This document shows, piece after piece, positions 19,301 to 27,127 of a stretch of DNA of 64,000 bases. The stretch's first letter is position 1, and every line of letters starts with the position of its first letter. The position numbers and the translations under genes are program-made. This DNA comes from Paenibacillus pabuli (lineage in GTDB: Bacteria > Bacillota > Bacilli > Paenibacillales > Paenibacillaceae), in contig NZ_CP073714.1 in the NCBI RefSeq assembly GCF_023101145.1, positions 1,302,001-1,366,000 of the forward strand, written 5' to 3'. The notes under the pieces are model-generated. The model had not been told where the DNA came from. It saw only the letters and a list, made by a program, of their open reading frames with translations, and made no database searches.

Positions 19301-20872
19301 TGGTATCAGTTAGTGACATCCGGTCTTCAAGACTTCAGCAGCGGCACAGCTTTGGTGTATGTGTCCGACGACATGTACAACTGGGAGTATAAGGGGCCTT
19401 TATTCGTTAGCGACAGAAGCCTGTATCCGGAGCTCGGTACGGTATGGGAACTGCCGGTATTGCTGCCATTAGGCAAGGATAGCGCAGGCAAGCAAAAGTA
19501 TATTTTCATGATCAATCCCCATGAGAAACCGGAGCAAGTGCCTCCAGCGAACGATGTGCAAAGAGATGTTGAGGTCTTTTATTGGATTGGCACCTGGGAC
19601 CGGGATCACTTCAAATTTATTCCCGACCAGGAGGCACCCTCCAAAATGGATGTGGGCGATGGTTATTTAACCGCAGAGAGCGGTATGGTCACACCTGACG
19701 GAAGAACGGTCGTTTACTCCATGGTGCAAAATGTAAGAACGCCGCAAGCCGAATACCAAGCCGGATGGGCGCATAATTTGGCATTGCCAGTTTCACTGAG
19801 CCTGGATGAGCATGATCAATTGCGTATTGAACCGATTCAAGAATTGCAGAGTCTCCGGGGAGATAAGGTGGTTGATTTCTCGAACAAAAATTTGGCTGCC
19901 GCCAATCAATTGATCCGGAATGTGAAAGGCGACATGTTGGAGATTGTGATGGAAGTTGATCCGGGCGAAGCCCAGAAATTTGGGCTCAAGGTGCGGCGCT
20001 CCGATAATGGCCAAGAAGAAACGCTGATTTACTATGACAAGACAAACGGAACCTTTAATGTAGATCGGACAAAAAGCAGCATTGATCCGGATGTACGCGT
20101 GGATGGCATTCAAGGCGGATACGTGGATTTGGACGGAGAGAACCTGAAGCTCCATATTTTCCTTGACCGTTCGGTTGTTGAAGCCTTTGCCAATGACAAA
20201 AAAAAGCTGACAACCCGTGTCTACGTAGGCCGATATGACTCCTTGGGCATGCAGATTTGGGCCGACAACGATATTACGGTCAAGTCGATGGAAGTATGGG
20301 AGATGAACGCTTTAACGGGTGAGCCGGCTGCTCCGGTCGATGTGCCTGACAATTGGGACAACTCCGTGTATACCAATATTACGGAACTGCCTAACCATGA
20401 TTTTGCTACAGGCGATTTGACAGGCTGGATTACAGAAGGAAACGCTTTCCAGGATGTCCATGTAACCGATGCCCAGTTTTTCTGGGATACGATTTATTTC
20501 AATCCGTCGCATAAAATTCCGGGTGGCCATCACTTATGGGGCTTTAATGAGGAAGCCGGCGGTGACAGCTTGACGGGAACGCTAAAAACACAAAAATTCG
20601 TCCTTGGCGGGAATGGCAAAATCAACTTCCTTGTCAGCGGCGGCCGTGATATAGACAAGCTCTATGTTGCGCTGGTTCGGGCGTCAGACGGCAAAACGTT
20701 ATTTAAAGAGACAGCAACCAATTATGAGGAGTATCAACGGAAGATTTGGGATGCGTCGGAGTATATCGGCCAGGAGCTTTACATTAAGGTGGTTGATCAA
20801 TCCACAGGCGGCTTTGGACATATTAACGTTGATGATTTCAATGTACCGGTTAAGGTGCAGAATCCGACTTGA
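16388..20872 (+). CDS. Secreted GH32 enzyme with four sugar-binding modules, resembling cycloinulo-oligosaccharide fructanotransferase
   Basis: 1494 residues, GGAGGA ribosome-binding site and signal peptide (residues ~1-33). Two near-identical ~165-residue jelly-roll modules (about 57-222 and 240-405; each starts YQI[QE]NP[SG]FETG) and a third shorter one (about 423-560) come first. A LamG module (about 565-800) and the GH32 core (about 815-1310; WMNEAHAPIYYNG, FRDPFVWYD, VWELPVLLPLG) follow, then a fourth binding module at the C-terminus (about 1335-1490). Inulin-binding CBM38 modules around a GH32 core are known from Paenibacillus cycloinulo-oligosaccharide fructanotransferase, and size and layout fit that enzyme. 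An endo-inulinase or levan fructotransferase remains possible. The nucleophile block has Glu and also lacks the usual Pro (WMNEAH). Expected to act outside the cell and feed the ABC importers. Confidence 0.82.
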   Translation: MRKVITRETLISRMVIWVLLLQLVAPGISAAADIPEVDAREALTPKADEGLSVTDTVYQIQNPSFETGDMSGWTVVRGQAFGQDSVSDETTWWAEQIPYNQEGTYHLNGWKHDEAATGVLRSSTFELGGSGWISFKLGGAKNPNKAYVNIVEAETGQVIARYGNSAFADVGFPNPEEGLRLANMEQYKADLSEYLGKKLYVEIVDNATSDWGVIFADAFFMYHNAEPAGGIAATDIKPDFKRYQIENPGFETGNLTGWTIVEGEAFGPNSVSDETTYWVEEIPYNQEGTYHLNGLKYNEAATGKLRSSTFELGGTGWITFRLGGGKHTDQVYVSVIDADTGELIARYGNTEFNESGFPDPAQGLRLANMEQYKADLSKYIGKKLYMEIVDNGHSDWGVIFADAFNTFNELVPEEGVMADNIMPTEIQNPSFETGNLENWTVEGNAFQVNNEAQAGKEGNYFAKSSLEGQGSIISSTFTLQGTGTINFTVLDIVNPQHAYVALYDASTDTLLEKTGDVSTNEKISWKMQQYYNKRLYIKVIDQSNQARISVDAFQAHGTGTIFHMSLDEDAGKKALEKVSNIEHDVNYVFNNARYMDSKEPRWTPRGVKGGALLFDGYSNNIEVNANNAVPVSDALTLETWVAPRSYEWGDGNKLSAIVNQSDQDKAEGFALGMYRHGTWSMQVGIGGQWIQVWVKDHPLEKYKWNYVAATFDKKDGMIKLYLNGEEVASQATPINVPITPSTENLIIGKHNKPVELAGLFSYNMFSGLIDEVKLQNKVLTDQEILAEYENVKSLHGGSVPEIPNGDIDEDPSVFDGDQHRPQYHAMPPQNWMNEAHAPIYYNGKYHLFYQHNPQGPYWHQIHWGHWVSDDMVHWENVRPALAPEAGTLDPDGAWSGSAAYDRDGNPVLFYTAGNDSLSPNQRTGLATPTDLSDPNLEQWVKYPDPVTEQNGNGIHNEFRDPFVWYDEEVDKWYQLVTSGLQDFSSGTALVYVSDDMYNWEYKGPLFVSDRSLYPELGTVWELPVLLPLGKDSAGKQKYIFMINPHEKPEQVPPANDVQRDVEVFYWIGTWDRDHFKFIPDQEAPSKMDVGDGYLTAESGMVTPDGRTVVYSMVQNVRTPQAEYQAGWAHNLALPVSLSLDEHDQLRIEPIQELQSLRGDKVVDFSNKNLAAANQLIRNVKGDMLEIVMEVDPGEAQKFGLKVRRSDNGQEETLIYYDKTNGTFNVDRTKSSIDPDVRVDGIQGGYVDLDGENLKLHIFLDRSVVEAFANDKKKLTTRVYVGRYDSLGMQIWADNDITVKSMEVWEMNALTGEPAAPVDVPDNWDNSVYTNITELPNHDFATGDLTGWITEGNAFQDVHVTDAQFFWDTIYFNPSHKIPGGHHLWGFNEEAGGDSLTGTLKTQKFVLGGNGKINFLVSGGRDIDKLYVALVRASDGKTLFKETATNYEEYQRKIWDASEYIGQELYIKVVDQSTGGFGHINVDDFNVPVKVQNPT
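16556..18055 (+). repeat. Three tandem binding-module repeats in the secreted GH32 gene
   Basis: Units at about 16556-17062, 17111-17612 and 17660-18055, plus a distant fourth at about 20388-20862. The first two share long identical stretches (for example PYNQEGTYHLNG and LRLANMEQYKADLS) and look like a relatively recent internal duplication; the third and fourth are more divergent and shorter. Confidence 0.85.
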
Positions 20873-20909
20873 AAAGATTAACAAATAACTGGTAAGAGGA
20901 GAGCCTGAT

Positions 20910-22574
20910 ATGAATCGAACGGAGCAGCAGTTCCATACCTATCAAGACCTTGTGAAGCGATTATATGATCTTGAATTGCTGGCGGTACCGCCGCAGGCTG
21001 GAGAAAAATCGGGGTGCTTCTCAAGTTTTGACCGAAACTCTATTTATAATGCCGAGACGGGCTTATACGAGAATTGGGGAGCCAATGATGATGGAGGAGG
21101 CTTCATTCGTAAGGAAGGAGAAAGCATCGTCGCCATGGAACTTGACGGTCCCGGCGTGATCTGGAGATTCTGGTCTGCACTTCCTGAGGACGGGCATATC
21201 CGGATTTATATTGATCACGCCGACACCCCCGTGATCGATCAGCCCTTCCGGGATTATTTCGATAAATTCAATCAGGAAGGGCCGCCATCCAATTTTCCGA
21301 ATCTGTCTCCTGTTTTGTCCCGCGGAAGAAACTGCTTCATCCCCATCCCCTTCCAAAAACATTGCAAGGTGTTGCTGGATAAAGGTTGGGGAGCCTATTA
21401 TCACATAACGTACACCTCGTTCCCTTCCGAAGTCCAACTGCCCTCTTTTGACGGCAGTATCGACAAAGAGAGTGCCATAGCACTGGCCGAAGCAGACCGG
21501 TTTTTACAGCAAAGGGGAACGTACTCTTTTATGAAAAAGGAAGGGTCCTCCGCCGAGAGCGTTACGGTATCCGTACCGGCAGGCGGCAAAGCGTTGCTTT
21601 GGGATAAAAAAGGGGCTGGCGCTATTTCCATGATTCGGATTAGGACAGACCTTGGACGAAAGAGCGAGGAACAGCAACGGATCTTGACCAGGCAGTTGGT
21701 CATCTCGATGAGATGGGACAATGAAGAAGCTCCTTCCGTATGGGCTCCACTGGGTGATTTTTTTGGAAGCGCACCCGGGATCAAGCCGTACCGAGCCCTG
21801 CCTCTGGGCATGAATGAACATGAAATGTACAGTTATTGGTACATGCCGTTCTCGGAAGGCGCCAGGATCGAAATTGAAAATGATGGAGTCGAACCGTGCG
21901 AGATAGCGGCTGATATCCAGTATACTCCCTTAACGACATCTCATACGGACGATCTCCTACGTTTTCATGCAAAATGGCACCGGGATGATTACCTGTATCT
22001 GGATACGGGCCGATTCAAGGAAGGCGGGGATCGTTGGCCGGATTGGCCTCTGCTGTTAACGAAAGGCCGGGGAAGGTTCTGCGGCGTTCATCTGCATGTG
22101 TACAATACCTGGGAGAAACCAGATGAGGAAGCCGAAACATGGTGGTACGGGCGATGGGATCGAAAAACGATTGATTGGTGGTGGGGAGAAGGAGACGAGA
22201 AATTTTTCGTGGATGGCGAATCCTTTCCGTCCACGTTCGGAACGGGTAGCGAGGACTATATTGGCTATGCCTGGGCAGCCGAGCCGCCTTTCCCGATGTT
22301 TGACAGTGCTTTCGCCAGTCAGCCGTTTATCGAATTGGATGCAAACGGACATACCTCGGTTAACCGATTTCATATTTGTGACAACGTTCCCTTCATGGAC
22401 TCCTTCGAAGGATTTATTGAGAAATATAAAGGGAATCAATGGGGCCCAAATAATCAATGTTTGTATGCCGCCACTGTTTATTGGTATCAGGAACGAGGCA
22501 CAAGCGATGCGTACATGCCTGTTCCGGTGAATGAGCGCTTAGCTACTTTAACCATTAGGAGAGATGAAGGATGA
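20910..22574 (+). CDS. DUF2961 / GH172 enzyme, probable alpha-D-fructofuranoside-active
   Basis: 554 residues, AGAGGAGAG before the ATG, no signal peptide. DUF2961 family: VAMELDGPGVIWRFWSALPE near the N-terminus, then a WWWGEGDEKFFVDGESFPS / FGTGSEDYIGYAW region with two conserved Glu residues in the positions of the GH172 catalytic pair. The founding characterised GH172 enzyme, from Bifidobacterium dentium, makes and hydrolyses difructose dianhydride I; other members act on alpha-arabinofuranosides. Being between GH32 genes favours a difructose-anhydride or alpha-fructofuranoside substrate. It is longer than its paralogue at 25183 (362 residues) because of insertions. The last bases overlap the next start (ATGA, 22571-22574). 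Confidence 0.8.
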   Translation: MNRTEQQFHTYQDLVKRLYDLELLAVPPQAGEKSGCFSSFDRNSIYNAETGLYENWGANDDGGGFIRKEGESIVAMELDGPGVIWRFWSALPEDGHIRIYIDHADTPVIDQPFRDYFDKFNQEGPPSNFPNLSPVLSRGRNCFIPIPFQKHCKVLLDKGWGAYYHITYTSFPSEVQLPSFDGSIDKESAIALAEADRFLQQRGTYSFMKKEGSSAESVTVSVPAGGKALLWDKKGAGAISMIRIRTDLGRKSEEQQRILTRQLVISMRWDNEEAPSVWAPLGDFFGSAPGIKPYRALPLGMNEHEMYSYWYMPFSEGARIEIENDGVEPCEIAADIQYTPLTTSHTDDLLRFHAKWHRDDYLYLDTGRFKEGGDRWPDWPLLLTKGRGRFCGVHLHVYNTWEKPDEEAETWWYGRWDRKTIDWWWGEGDEKFFVDGESFPSTFGTGSEDYIGYAWAAEPPFPMFDSAFASQPFIELDANGHTSVNRFHICDNVPFMDSFEGFIEKYKGNQWGPNNQCLYAATVYWYQERGTSDAYMPVPVNERLATLTIRRDEG

Positions 22575-23995
22575 GGGAGTTTTTCTACCGGCCGGCCAAC
22601 GCCTGGGTCGGAGACGTTATTCCATATTATGAAGACGGGGAGTTTAAGTTGTTTTATCTTCACGGATGGAGGGATAACTATCGTGAGGGCCTTGACCACG
22701 GCTGGCATCTTGTCGGAACAAAGGATTTCGTGAATTATCGGGAAGAAGGAGCTTGCAAGATCGAAGGCGGCACCGGTCATATACTGAAAGTGGACGGTAT
22801 CTACCATATGTTCTACTGCATATTTCCAGAAGGCAAGCAGCTGGTATGTCATGCGATCAGCAGAGACTTCAAGACTTGGGAAGCGATCCCTGAGGATACC
22901 TTTGCGGCTGATGACCACATCTATGAACTGTCTGATTGGCGTGACCCCTTCGTATTCTGGAATGAGGAGGAAGGTCAATACTGGATGCTGCTCGCAGCGA
23001 TGGCGAAAGGGCCAACCAATCGAAAAGGATGTACTGCACTGCTGTCATCCAAAGATCTTCAAGCTTGGGAGTACCGCGAGCCCCTGTACGCACCGAATCT
23101 GCACGTAGGGGCTCACGAATGCCCCGATTTGTTTCGGATCGGGGAGTGGTGGTATTTGATCTACTCCTCTTATACCGGGCGATTTGCGACCTTTTACCGG
23201 ATGAGCCGTTCCCTGGATGGCCCATGGATTACCCCAAAGGAGGATACTTTCGACGGACGGGCTTTCTATGCGGCCAAATCCGTGGATGACGGGCAGAAAC
23301 GCTACCTGTTCGGTTGGAATCCAACGAAAAATGACGATTTATTCGGCTGGAATCCGCCGAAATCCCTTGGCAAGGATTACGATACTTGGGACTGGGGCGG
23401 GAATCTGATCGTGCATGAAATCGTTCAGCGTTCCGATGGCAACCTCAGCGTAAAGGTGCCTGAAACGGTCGATGCCGCATTTACGGATGGGTTTCCTATA
23501 CATCTCAATGGAATTGCAGGAGATTGGATCCAGTTGGATAGCTCGCTTTCCTGCGAGTCTCCGTATGGGTTTGCCGGCTGCACGAGCCAGGAGGATTTGC
23601 CTGATCAATGCAAGATATCTGCACACGTCTCATTTTCCGAGGAAACGCAAGGTGTTGGGTTCATGTTACGAACAGAAGACACTTTGGATGCAGCCTATTA
23701 TCTCACATTGGAACCGCAACGAAACCGCATTACCTTCCGGGGGGCGATAATGCAGTCGGAAGAGGGCGGGAAAACGTTCCCTTATGAGGTTGAACTGGAA
23801 CGTCCCATTCAGCTTGTTCCCAATCATCCTTATGAAATCAAAGTGTTTATTGACGGAACGATCTGCGAAATATATGTAGATGATCAAATTGCAATGAGCG
23901 CCAGAATGTATGATATTCATCGAGGGAAGCTTGGCTTGTTCGTTAGCCAAGGTAGTGCCCAATTCAACAGTGTAAAAATCACAATCAGAGAATAG
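22571..23995 (+). CDS. GH32-like cytoplasmic enzyme, VGD type
   Basis: 474 residues, starting inside the stop of the GH172 gene (ATGA overlap). A five-bladed propeller (about 1-310) has NAWVGDVIPYY in place of WMNDPNG, keeping the Asp nucleophile; DWRDPFVFW and HECPDLF supply the other two catalytic carboxylates. The C-terminal beta-sandwich (about 330-474; EIYVDDQIAMSARMY) is GH32-like. It is clearly paralogous to the gene at 29486, with which it shares DTFDGR.FYAAK and DGQKRY.FGW. Coupling to a GH172 gene in both arms suggests the two enzymes act in sequence, for example opening an anhydride and then removing fructose. The substrate is inferred. Confidence 0.8.
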   Translation: MREFFYRPANAWVGDVIPYYEDGEFKLFYLHGWRDNYREGLDHGWHLVGTKDFVNYREEGACKIEGGTGHILKVDGIYHMFYCIFPEGKQLVCHAISRDFKTWEAIPEDTFAADDHIYELSDWRDPFVFWNEEEGQYWMLLAAMAKGPTNRKGCTALLSSKDLQAWEYREPLYAPNLHVGAHECPDLFRIGEWWYLIYSSYTGRFATFYRMSRSLDGPWITPKEDTFDGRAFYAAKSVDDGQKRYLFGWNPTKNDDLFGWNPPKSLGKDYDTWDWGGNLIVHEIVQRSDGNLSVKVPETVDAAFTDGFPIHLNGIAGDWIQLDSSLSCESPYGFAGCTSQEDLPDQCKISAHVSFSEETQGVGFMLRTEDTLDAAYYLTLEPQRNRITFRGAIMQSEEGGKTFPYEVELERPIQLVPNHPYEIKVFIDGTICEIYVDDQIAMSARMYDIHRGKLGLFVSQGSAQFNSVKITIRE

Positions 23996-24076
23996 GATTC
24001 CCGGTGGTATAGACCGATAAATTGGTCGGCGAGATATTTCAAAGTCTAGCTGATGAACGTTCAATATAGAAAAACG

Positions 24077-24115
24077 GGGCTGTCCCAGCCATTTTTATGA
24101 CTTATGGGACAGCCC
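24077..24115. terminator. Bidirectional terminator between the two convergent fructan arms
   Basis: GGGCTGTCCCA (24077-24087) is the perfect complement of TGGGACAGCCC (24105-24115) over a 17-base loop, placed between the stop at 23995 and the opposing LacI stop at 24149. Confidence 0.8.
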
Positions 24116-24148
24116 TGTCTTGTATGCAGTATTTGGAAAATATCGATA

Positions 24149-25141
24149 TTAGCTCGTTCGTCGAACCATTAATTCCGTCGGGAACACTTCTTCGACATGC
24201 GCGATGGGCTGTCCGTCGGACTCAATGGATTCGATCATCAACTTGGAGGCAGCCACGGCCAATTCGCTGATGGGATGCCGGATCGTCGATAAGCTCAGCA
24301 GTTCGGAGATGGTCGGCATATCGTCCACACCCAAAACGGCAAGGTCTTCAGGAAGTGACAGGCCTAAGTCTTTGCATGCCTTTAAGGCCCCGATGGCGCA
24401 AATGTCACTTAAACAAAATAGCGCTTGTGGCAACTGGTTGGTCTTGGCAAGTTTTATCACGGTATCATAACCAAAATTCTCAGTCATATCTCCTGTAATC
24501 ACGGTCGTTAGTTTTCCGTTTTGCTGCAAGGCCTCGCTGGCGCCGTTTAGTCTGTCGTCAAATCCGGGAACGTGACCGTGCGGATAAGTCAATACCAACA
24601 GATTGTGATAACCACGGGATAATAGGTGATTCACTCCAATTTGGCCGCTTTGGTAGTCGTTGACACGCAGTACGTGCGCTCCGTAGGATGAATTGTGGCG
24701 TCCAACGGTAATTACCGGCACGTTAAGATCCATTAGCTTGGGCATGAATTTTTCCGTATCTATGGTTGCTTTAACGATAATTCCGTCGACCATCTGGATG
24801 TTCATGAAGATTTCTTCAAAATCCAATAGGATTATTTTATATCCGAGTGCCTTCAACTGCTGCTTAATCACTTGGGCAAAATGGAGGAAGTATAAGTCCT
24901 CAAAATAACCGTCGGAGGTATTGTCGGATAAGACAAGCCCAATCGTGTGCATTCTGCCGGTAATAAGGCTTTTCGCAATAGGGTTCACTTGGTAACCCAA
25001 CTTCGTTATCGAGAGACTGATTTTTTCCTTTGTCTCCAAGCTCATTTTCTGAAAGTTGCCGTTTAGAAAATGGGAGATTGTTGCGGGCGATACACCTGCG
25101 TCTTTTGCGACTTGAACCAAGGTGACCCTTTTCTTAGCCAT
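24149..25141 (-). CDS. LacI-family repressor of the right fructan arm
   Basis: 330 residues from ATG 25141 (MAKKRVTLVQVAKDAG), with AGAGG upstream. The frame continues 39 codons further without a start site or protein-like sequence. HTH residues 5-24 (RVTLVQVAKDAGVSPATISH) differ from the left-arm regulator, matching the different operator sequences at 30964-31090. It is the last gene of the minus-strand operon, 41 bases after the GH172 gene. It probably controls that operon from the sites before 30949; the inducer is presumably a sugar taken up by the right-arm transporter. Confidence 0.85.
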   Translation of the reverse strand: MAKKRVTLVQVAKDAGVSPATISHFLNGNFQKMSLETKEKISLSITKLGYQVNPIAKSLITGRMHTIGLVLSDNTSDGYFEDLYFLHFAQVIKQQLKALGYKIILLDFEEIFMNIQMVDGIIVKATIDTEKFMPKLMDLNVPVITVGRHNSSYGAHVLRVNDYQSGQIGVNHLLSRGYHNLLVLTYPHGHVPGFDDRLNGASEALQQNGKLTTVITGDMTENFGYDTVIKLAKTNQLPQALFCLSDICAIGALKACKDLGLSLPEDLAVLGVDDMPTISELLSLSTIRHPISELAVAASKLMIESIESDGQPIAHVEEVFPTELMVRRTS

Positions 25142-25182
25142 TTTTGTACCTCTACTTATGTGTATTGCGAATTCTCCTCTAA

Positions 25183-26271
25183 TTAGCGCGGACGTCTTTC
25201 CAATACGCCCGGCAGTTCGGGAAACGCTTGATGTGGTTCGGTTTGGTACCAGTAGCACACGGAACTCACGTCGTCGCTTCTTTCGAATAACGCTTTTCCA
25301 TCATGCCCGATTTGTTGAACAGTGACACGTAAATCCTCTTCAAACAAAATGGGATCAAGGATATGCCAACGATAGAAACCCCGCATCGGACAAGCAGCTC
25401 CATCGTAAATATGCGCTCTTGTATTGTCTTTCACCTGGAAATGCGGGAAACCCATGAAGGGAGTCGAATACGTCTGTTCCTGCACCGGGTTTCCATTGTC
25501 GTATTTCACAAATCCCCAAGCGCCGCCGAAGTAATCCTCGGTCCCCGTCCCGCAGATGGTCGGCCAATCCCGGTCACCGTCGAGATAAAATTTCACTTCC
25601 CCTTCGCCATACCAGTATCGGGACAGGGAAGTCCAGGCCATATAGGTACCGATATATTTGCCTCTTCCTTTAATTCCATCAATAATCGTATAATCCTGCT
25701 TGAATCTGGTAGGATTTTCCCGGCGGAATTGGGCGTGAAAATACTCCGTATCCCCAGGAAGCTCATCAACCAGCATGTAATCAAACTGGTAGAAAAACGC
25801 CTCGATCTCCTGAGGATGTTCATTTGTTACGGTTACTTTGGCGGCTTTTTTGAATGGCATCGCAAAGTAACTGTTCATGCCACCGACCGGATTAACGACA
25901 ACAGGTAAGGAATTGACGATCGCTCTGGTGCCGAAGCCGTTGCAGAAGAAGTCGCCTAGTGGGACTTCCACGGAAGGAGTATCTTCATCGTCCCAATACA
26001 TCCGTAATACTAAATCGCGCAGCACGAACCAGCCGGTTTCGGTTTGGTCGGTCACGGTCATCCAAATGTGCTGGATAATTCCTGGGCCTTCAATATCAAC
26101 AAGTGTGGCGGTTTCGCCTTGTGCCAGTGAGATAAAGGCTTTGCCTTTCCGGGCAGTTCCCAAGGGACCCGCAGCCTTTCCGCCTTCTCCTTTCAAGCCA
26201 CGGGGATTTTCCGCCGTGATTGCTCTGCTTTTTCCTTTCATTCTGCCAAAAAGTTGATTCATGGACTGCAT
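25183..26271 (-). CDS. DUF2961 / GH172 enzyme, probable alpha-D-fructofuranoside-active
   Basis: 362 residues, GGAGAG before the ATG. Length and motifs are those of compact DUF2961/GH172 proteins: TLVDIEGPGIIQHIWMTV, VPLGDFFCNGFG, WYGEGEVKFYLDGD and CGTGTEDYFGGAWGF. The conserved Glu residues in GEGEVKF and GTEDYF correspond to the GH172 catalytic pair. No signal peptide, so it acts on imported sugar. It sits in an operon with a CUT1 importer, a VGD-type GH32 gene and a LacI regulator. This short form is closer in architecture to the characterised difructose dianhydride I synthase/hydrolase than the 554-residue paralogue at 20910. Substrate assignment is inference. Confidence 0.85.
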   Translation of the reverse strand: MQSMNQLFGRMKGKSRAITAENPRGLKGEGGKAAGPLGTARKGKAFISLAQGETATLVDIEGPGIIQHIWMTVTDQTETGWFVLRDLVLRMYWDDEDTPSVEVPLGDFFCNGFGTRAIVNSLPVVVNPVGGMNSYFAMPFKKAAKVTVTNEHPQEIEAFFYQFDYMLVDELPGDTEYFHAQFRRENPTRFKQDYTIIDGIKGRGKYIGTYMAWTSLSRYWYGEGEVKFYLDGDRDWPTICGTGTEDYFGGAWGFVKYDNGNPVQEQTYSTPFMGFPHFQVKDNTRAHIYDGAACPMRGFYRWHILDPILFEEDLRVTVQQIGHDGKALFERSDDVSSVCYWYQTEPHQAFPELPGVLERRPR

Positions 26272-26292
26272 GGCTCATCTCTCCTTATTTTC

Positions 26293-27126
26293 TTATCCTT
26301 TAACTGCTCCGTCAGAAACGCCAGCCATCAAGTATTTGTTTAGAAATAAATAGATGATAATGATGGGGATGATGCTGATGCTGATGGCGGCAAACGTTTG
26401 TCCCCAATCCGTCGCCCCGAAGGCTCCGATGAACTCCTGAAGCCCAACGGAGATTGTTTTGTACTGCTTGTCGTTTGTAAACGTGTTGGAAAAAATAAAA
26501 TCATTCCAAATGAGAACAAAATTGATCGATGCAACCGTGATCGTCGTGTTGACGGTAAGCGGAGAAATGATTTTATAGAACACCTGATAAATATTGCACC
26601 CGTCGATGACGGCGGCTTCGATCAGTTCATTAGGTACGTAACTGTAAAAGCTGGTGAAGACTAAAATCGATAAAGGCAAGGCAAATCCGACTTGAGGAAG
26701 GATTAGCGCCAGATATGAGTTCAACAGTCCGAAGTCCTTGTACATAATAAATAACGGAATTAAGGTGACTTGAATTGGAATCATGATACCGACTGTAAAG
26801 AACAGCAGCAGCTTTGAATTTAACTTGAAATTCATTTTGACGAGGGCGAACCCCGCTGTTGAGCTTAAAAAGACGATTAACAGCAGGCAGCTGAATGTAA
26901 CGATAGCAGTATTTTTGATATAAAGCAGCAGGGCGCTATCCCGGAATACGGCACCATAGTTATCTAACGACCATGACGTCGGCATGGAAAAGGGCTTTGT
27001 TGTCAGTTCGATGCTTGATTTGAAGCTGGACAGCATCAGCCAGACAACCGGGTAGATCTGCACGATCAGGATTGCGATCACGATAAAATACAACAGGAAG
27101 GACAAAGCCTTTTTTTTGGATGGCAT
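26293..27126 (-). CDS. CUT1 sugar ABC transporter permease (MalG type)
   Basis: 277 residues from ATG 27126 (MPSKKKALSFLLY), preceded by AAAGGAGAAG; the frame extends 22 codons upstream inside the previous gene without support. Six membrane helices. EAA loop: NELIEAAVIDGCNIYQVFYK. Ends YLMAGVSDGAVKG, typical of MalG-like proteins. It begins one base after the stop of the MalF-type gene, indicating coupled translation. Partner of the permease at 27128 and the lipoprotein at 28094. Confidence 0.88.
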   Translation of the reverse strand: MPSKKKALSFLLYFIVIAILIVQIYPVVWLMLSSFKSSIELTTKPFSMPTSWSLDNYGAVFRDSALLLYIKNTAIVTFSCLLLIVFLSSTAGFALVKMNFKLNSKLLLFFTVGIMIPIQVTLIPLFIMYKDFGLLNSYLALILPQVGFALPLSILVFTSFYSYVPNELIEAAVIDGCNIYQVFYKIISPLTVNTTITVASINFVLIWNDFIFSNTFTNDKQYKTISVGLQEFIGAFGATDWGQTFAAISISIIPIIIIYLFLNKYLMAGVSDGAVKG

Positions 27127-27127
27127 G

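Noticed and set aside
18290..19319. Two long minus-strand frames within the secreted GH32 gene
   Set aside because: They mirror the codon bias of the GH32/LamG coding strand and contain no family motifs.
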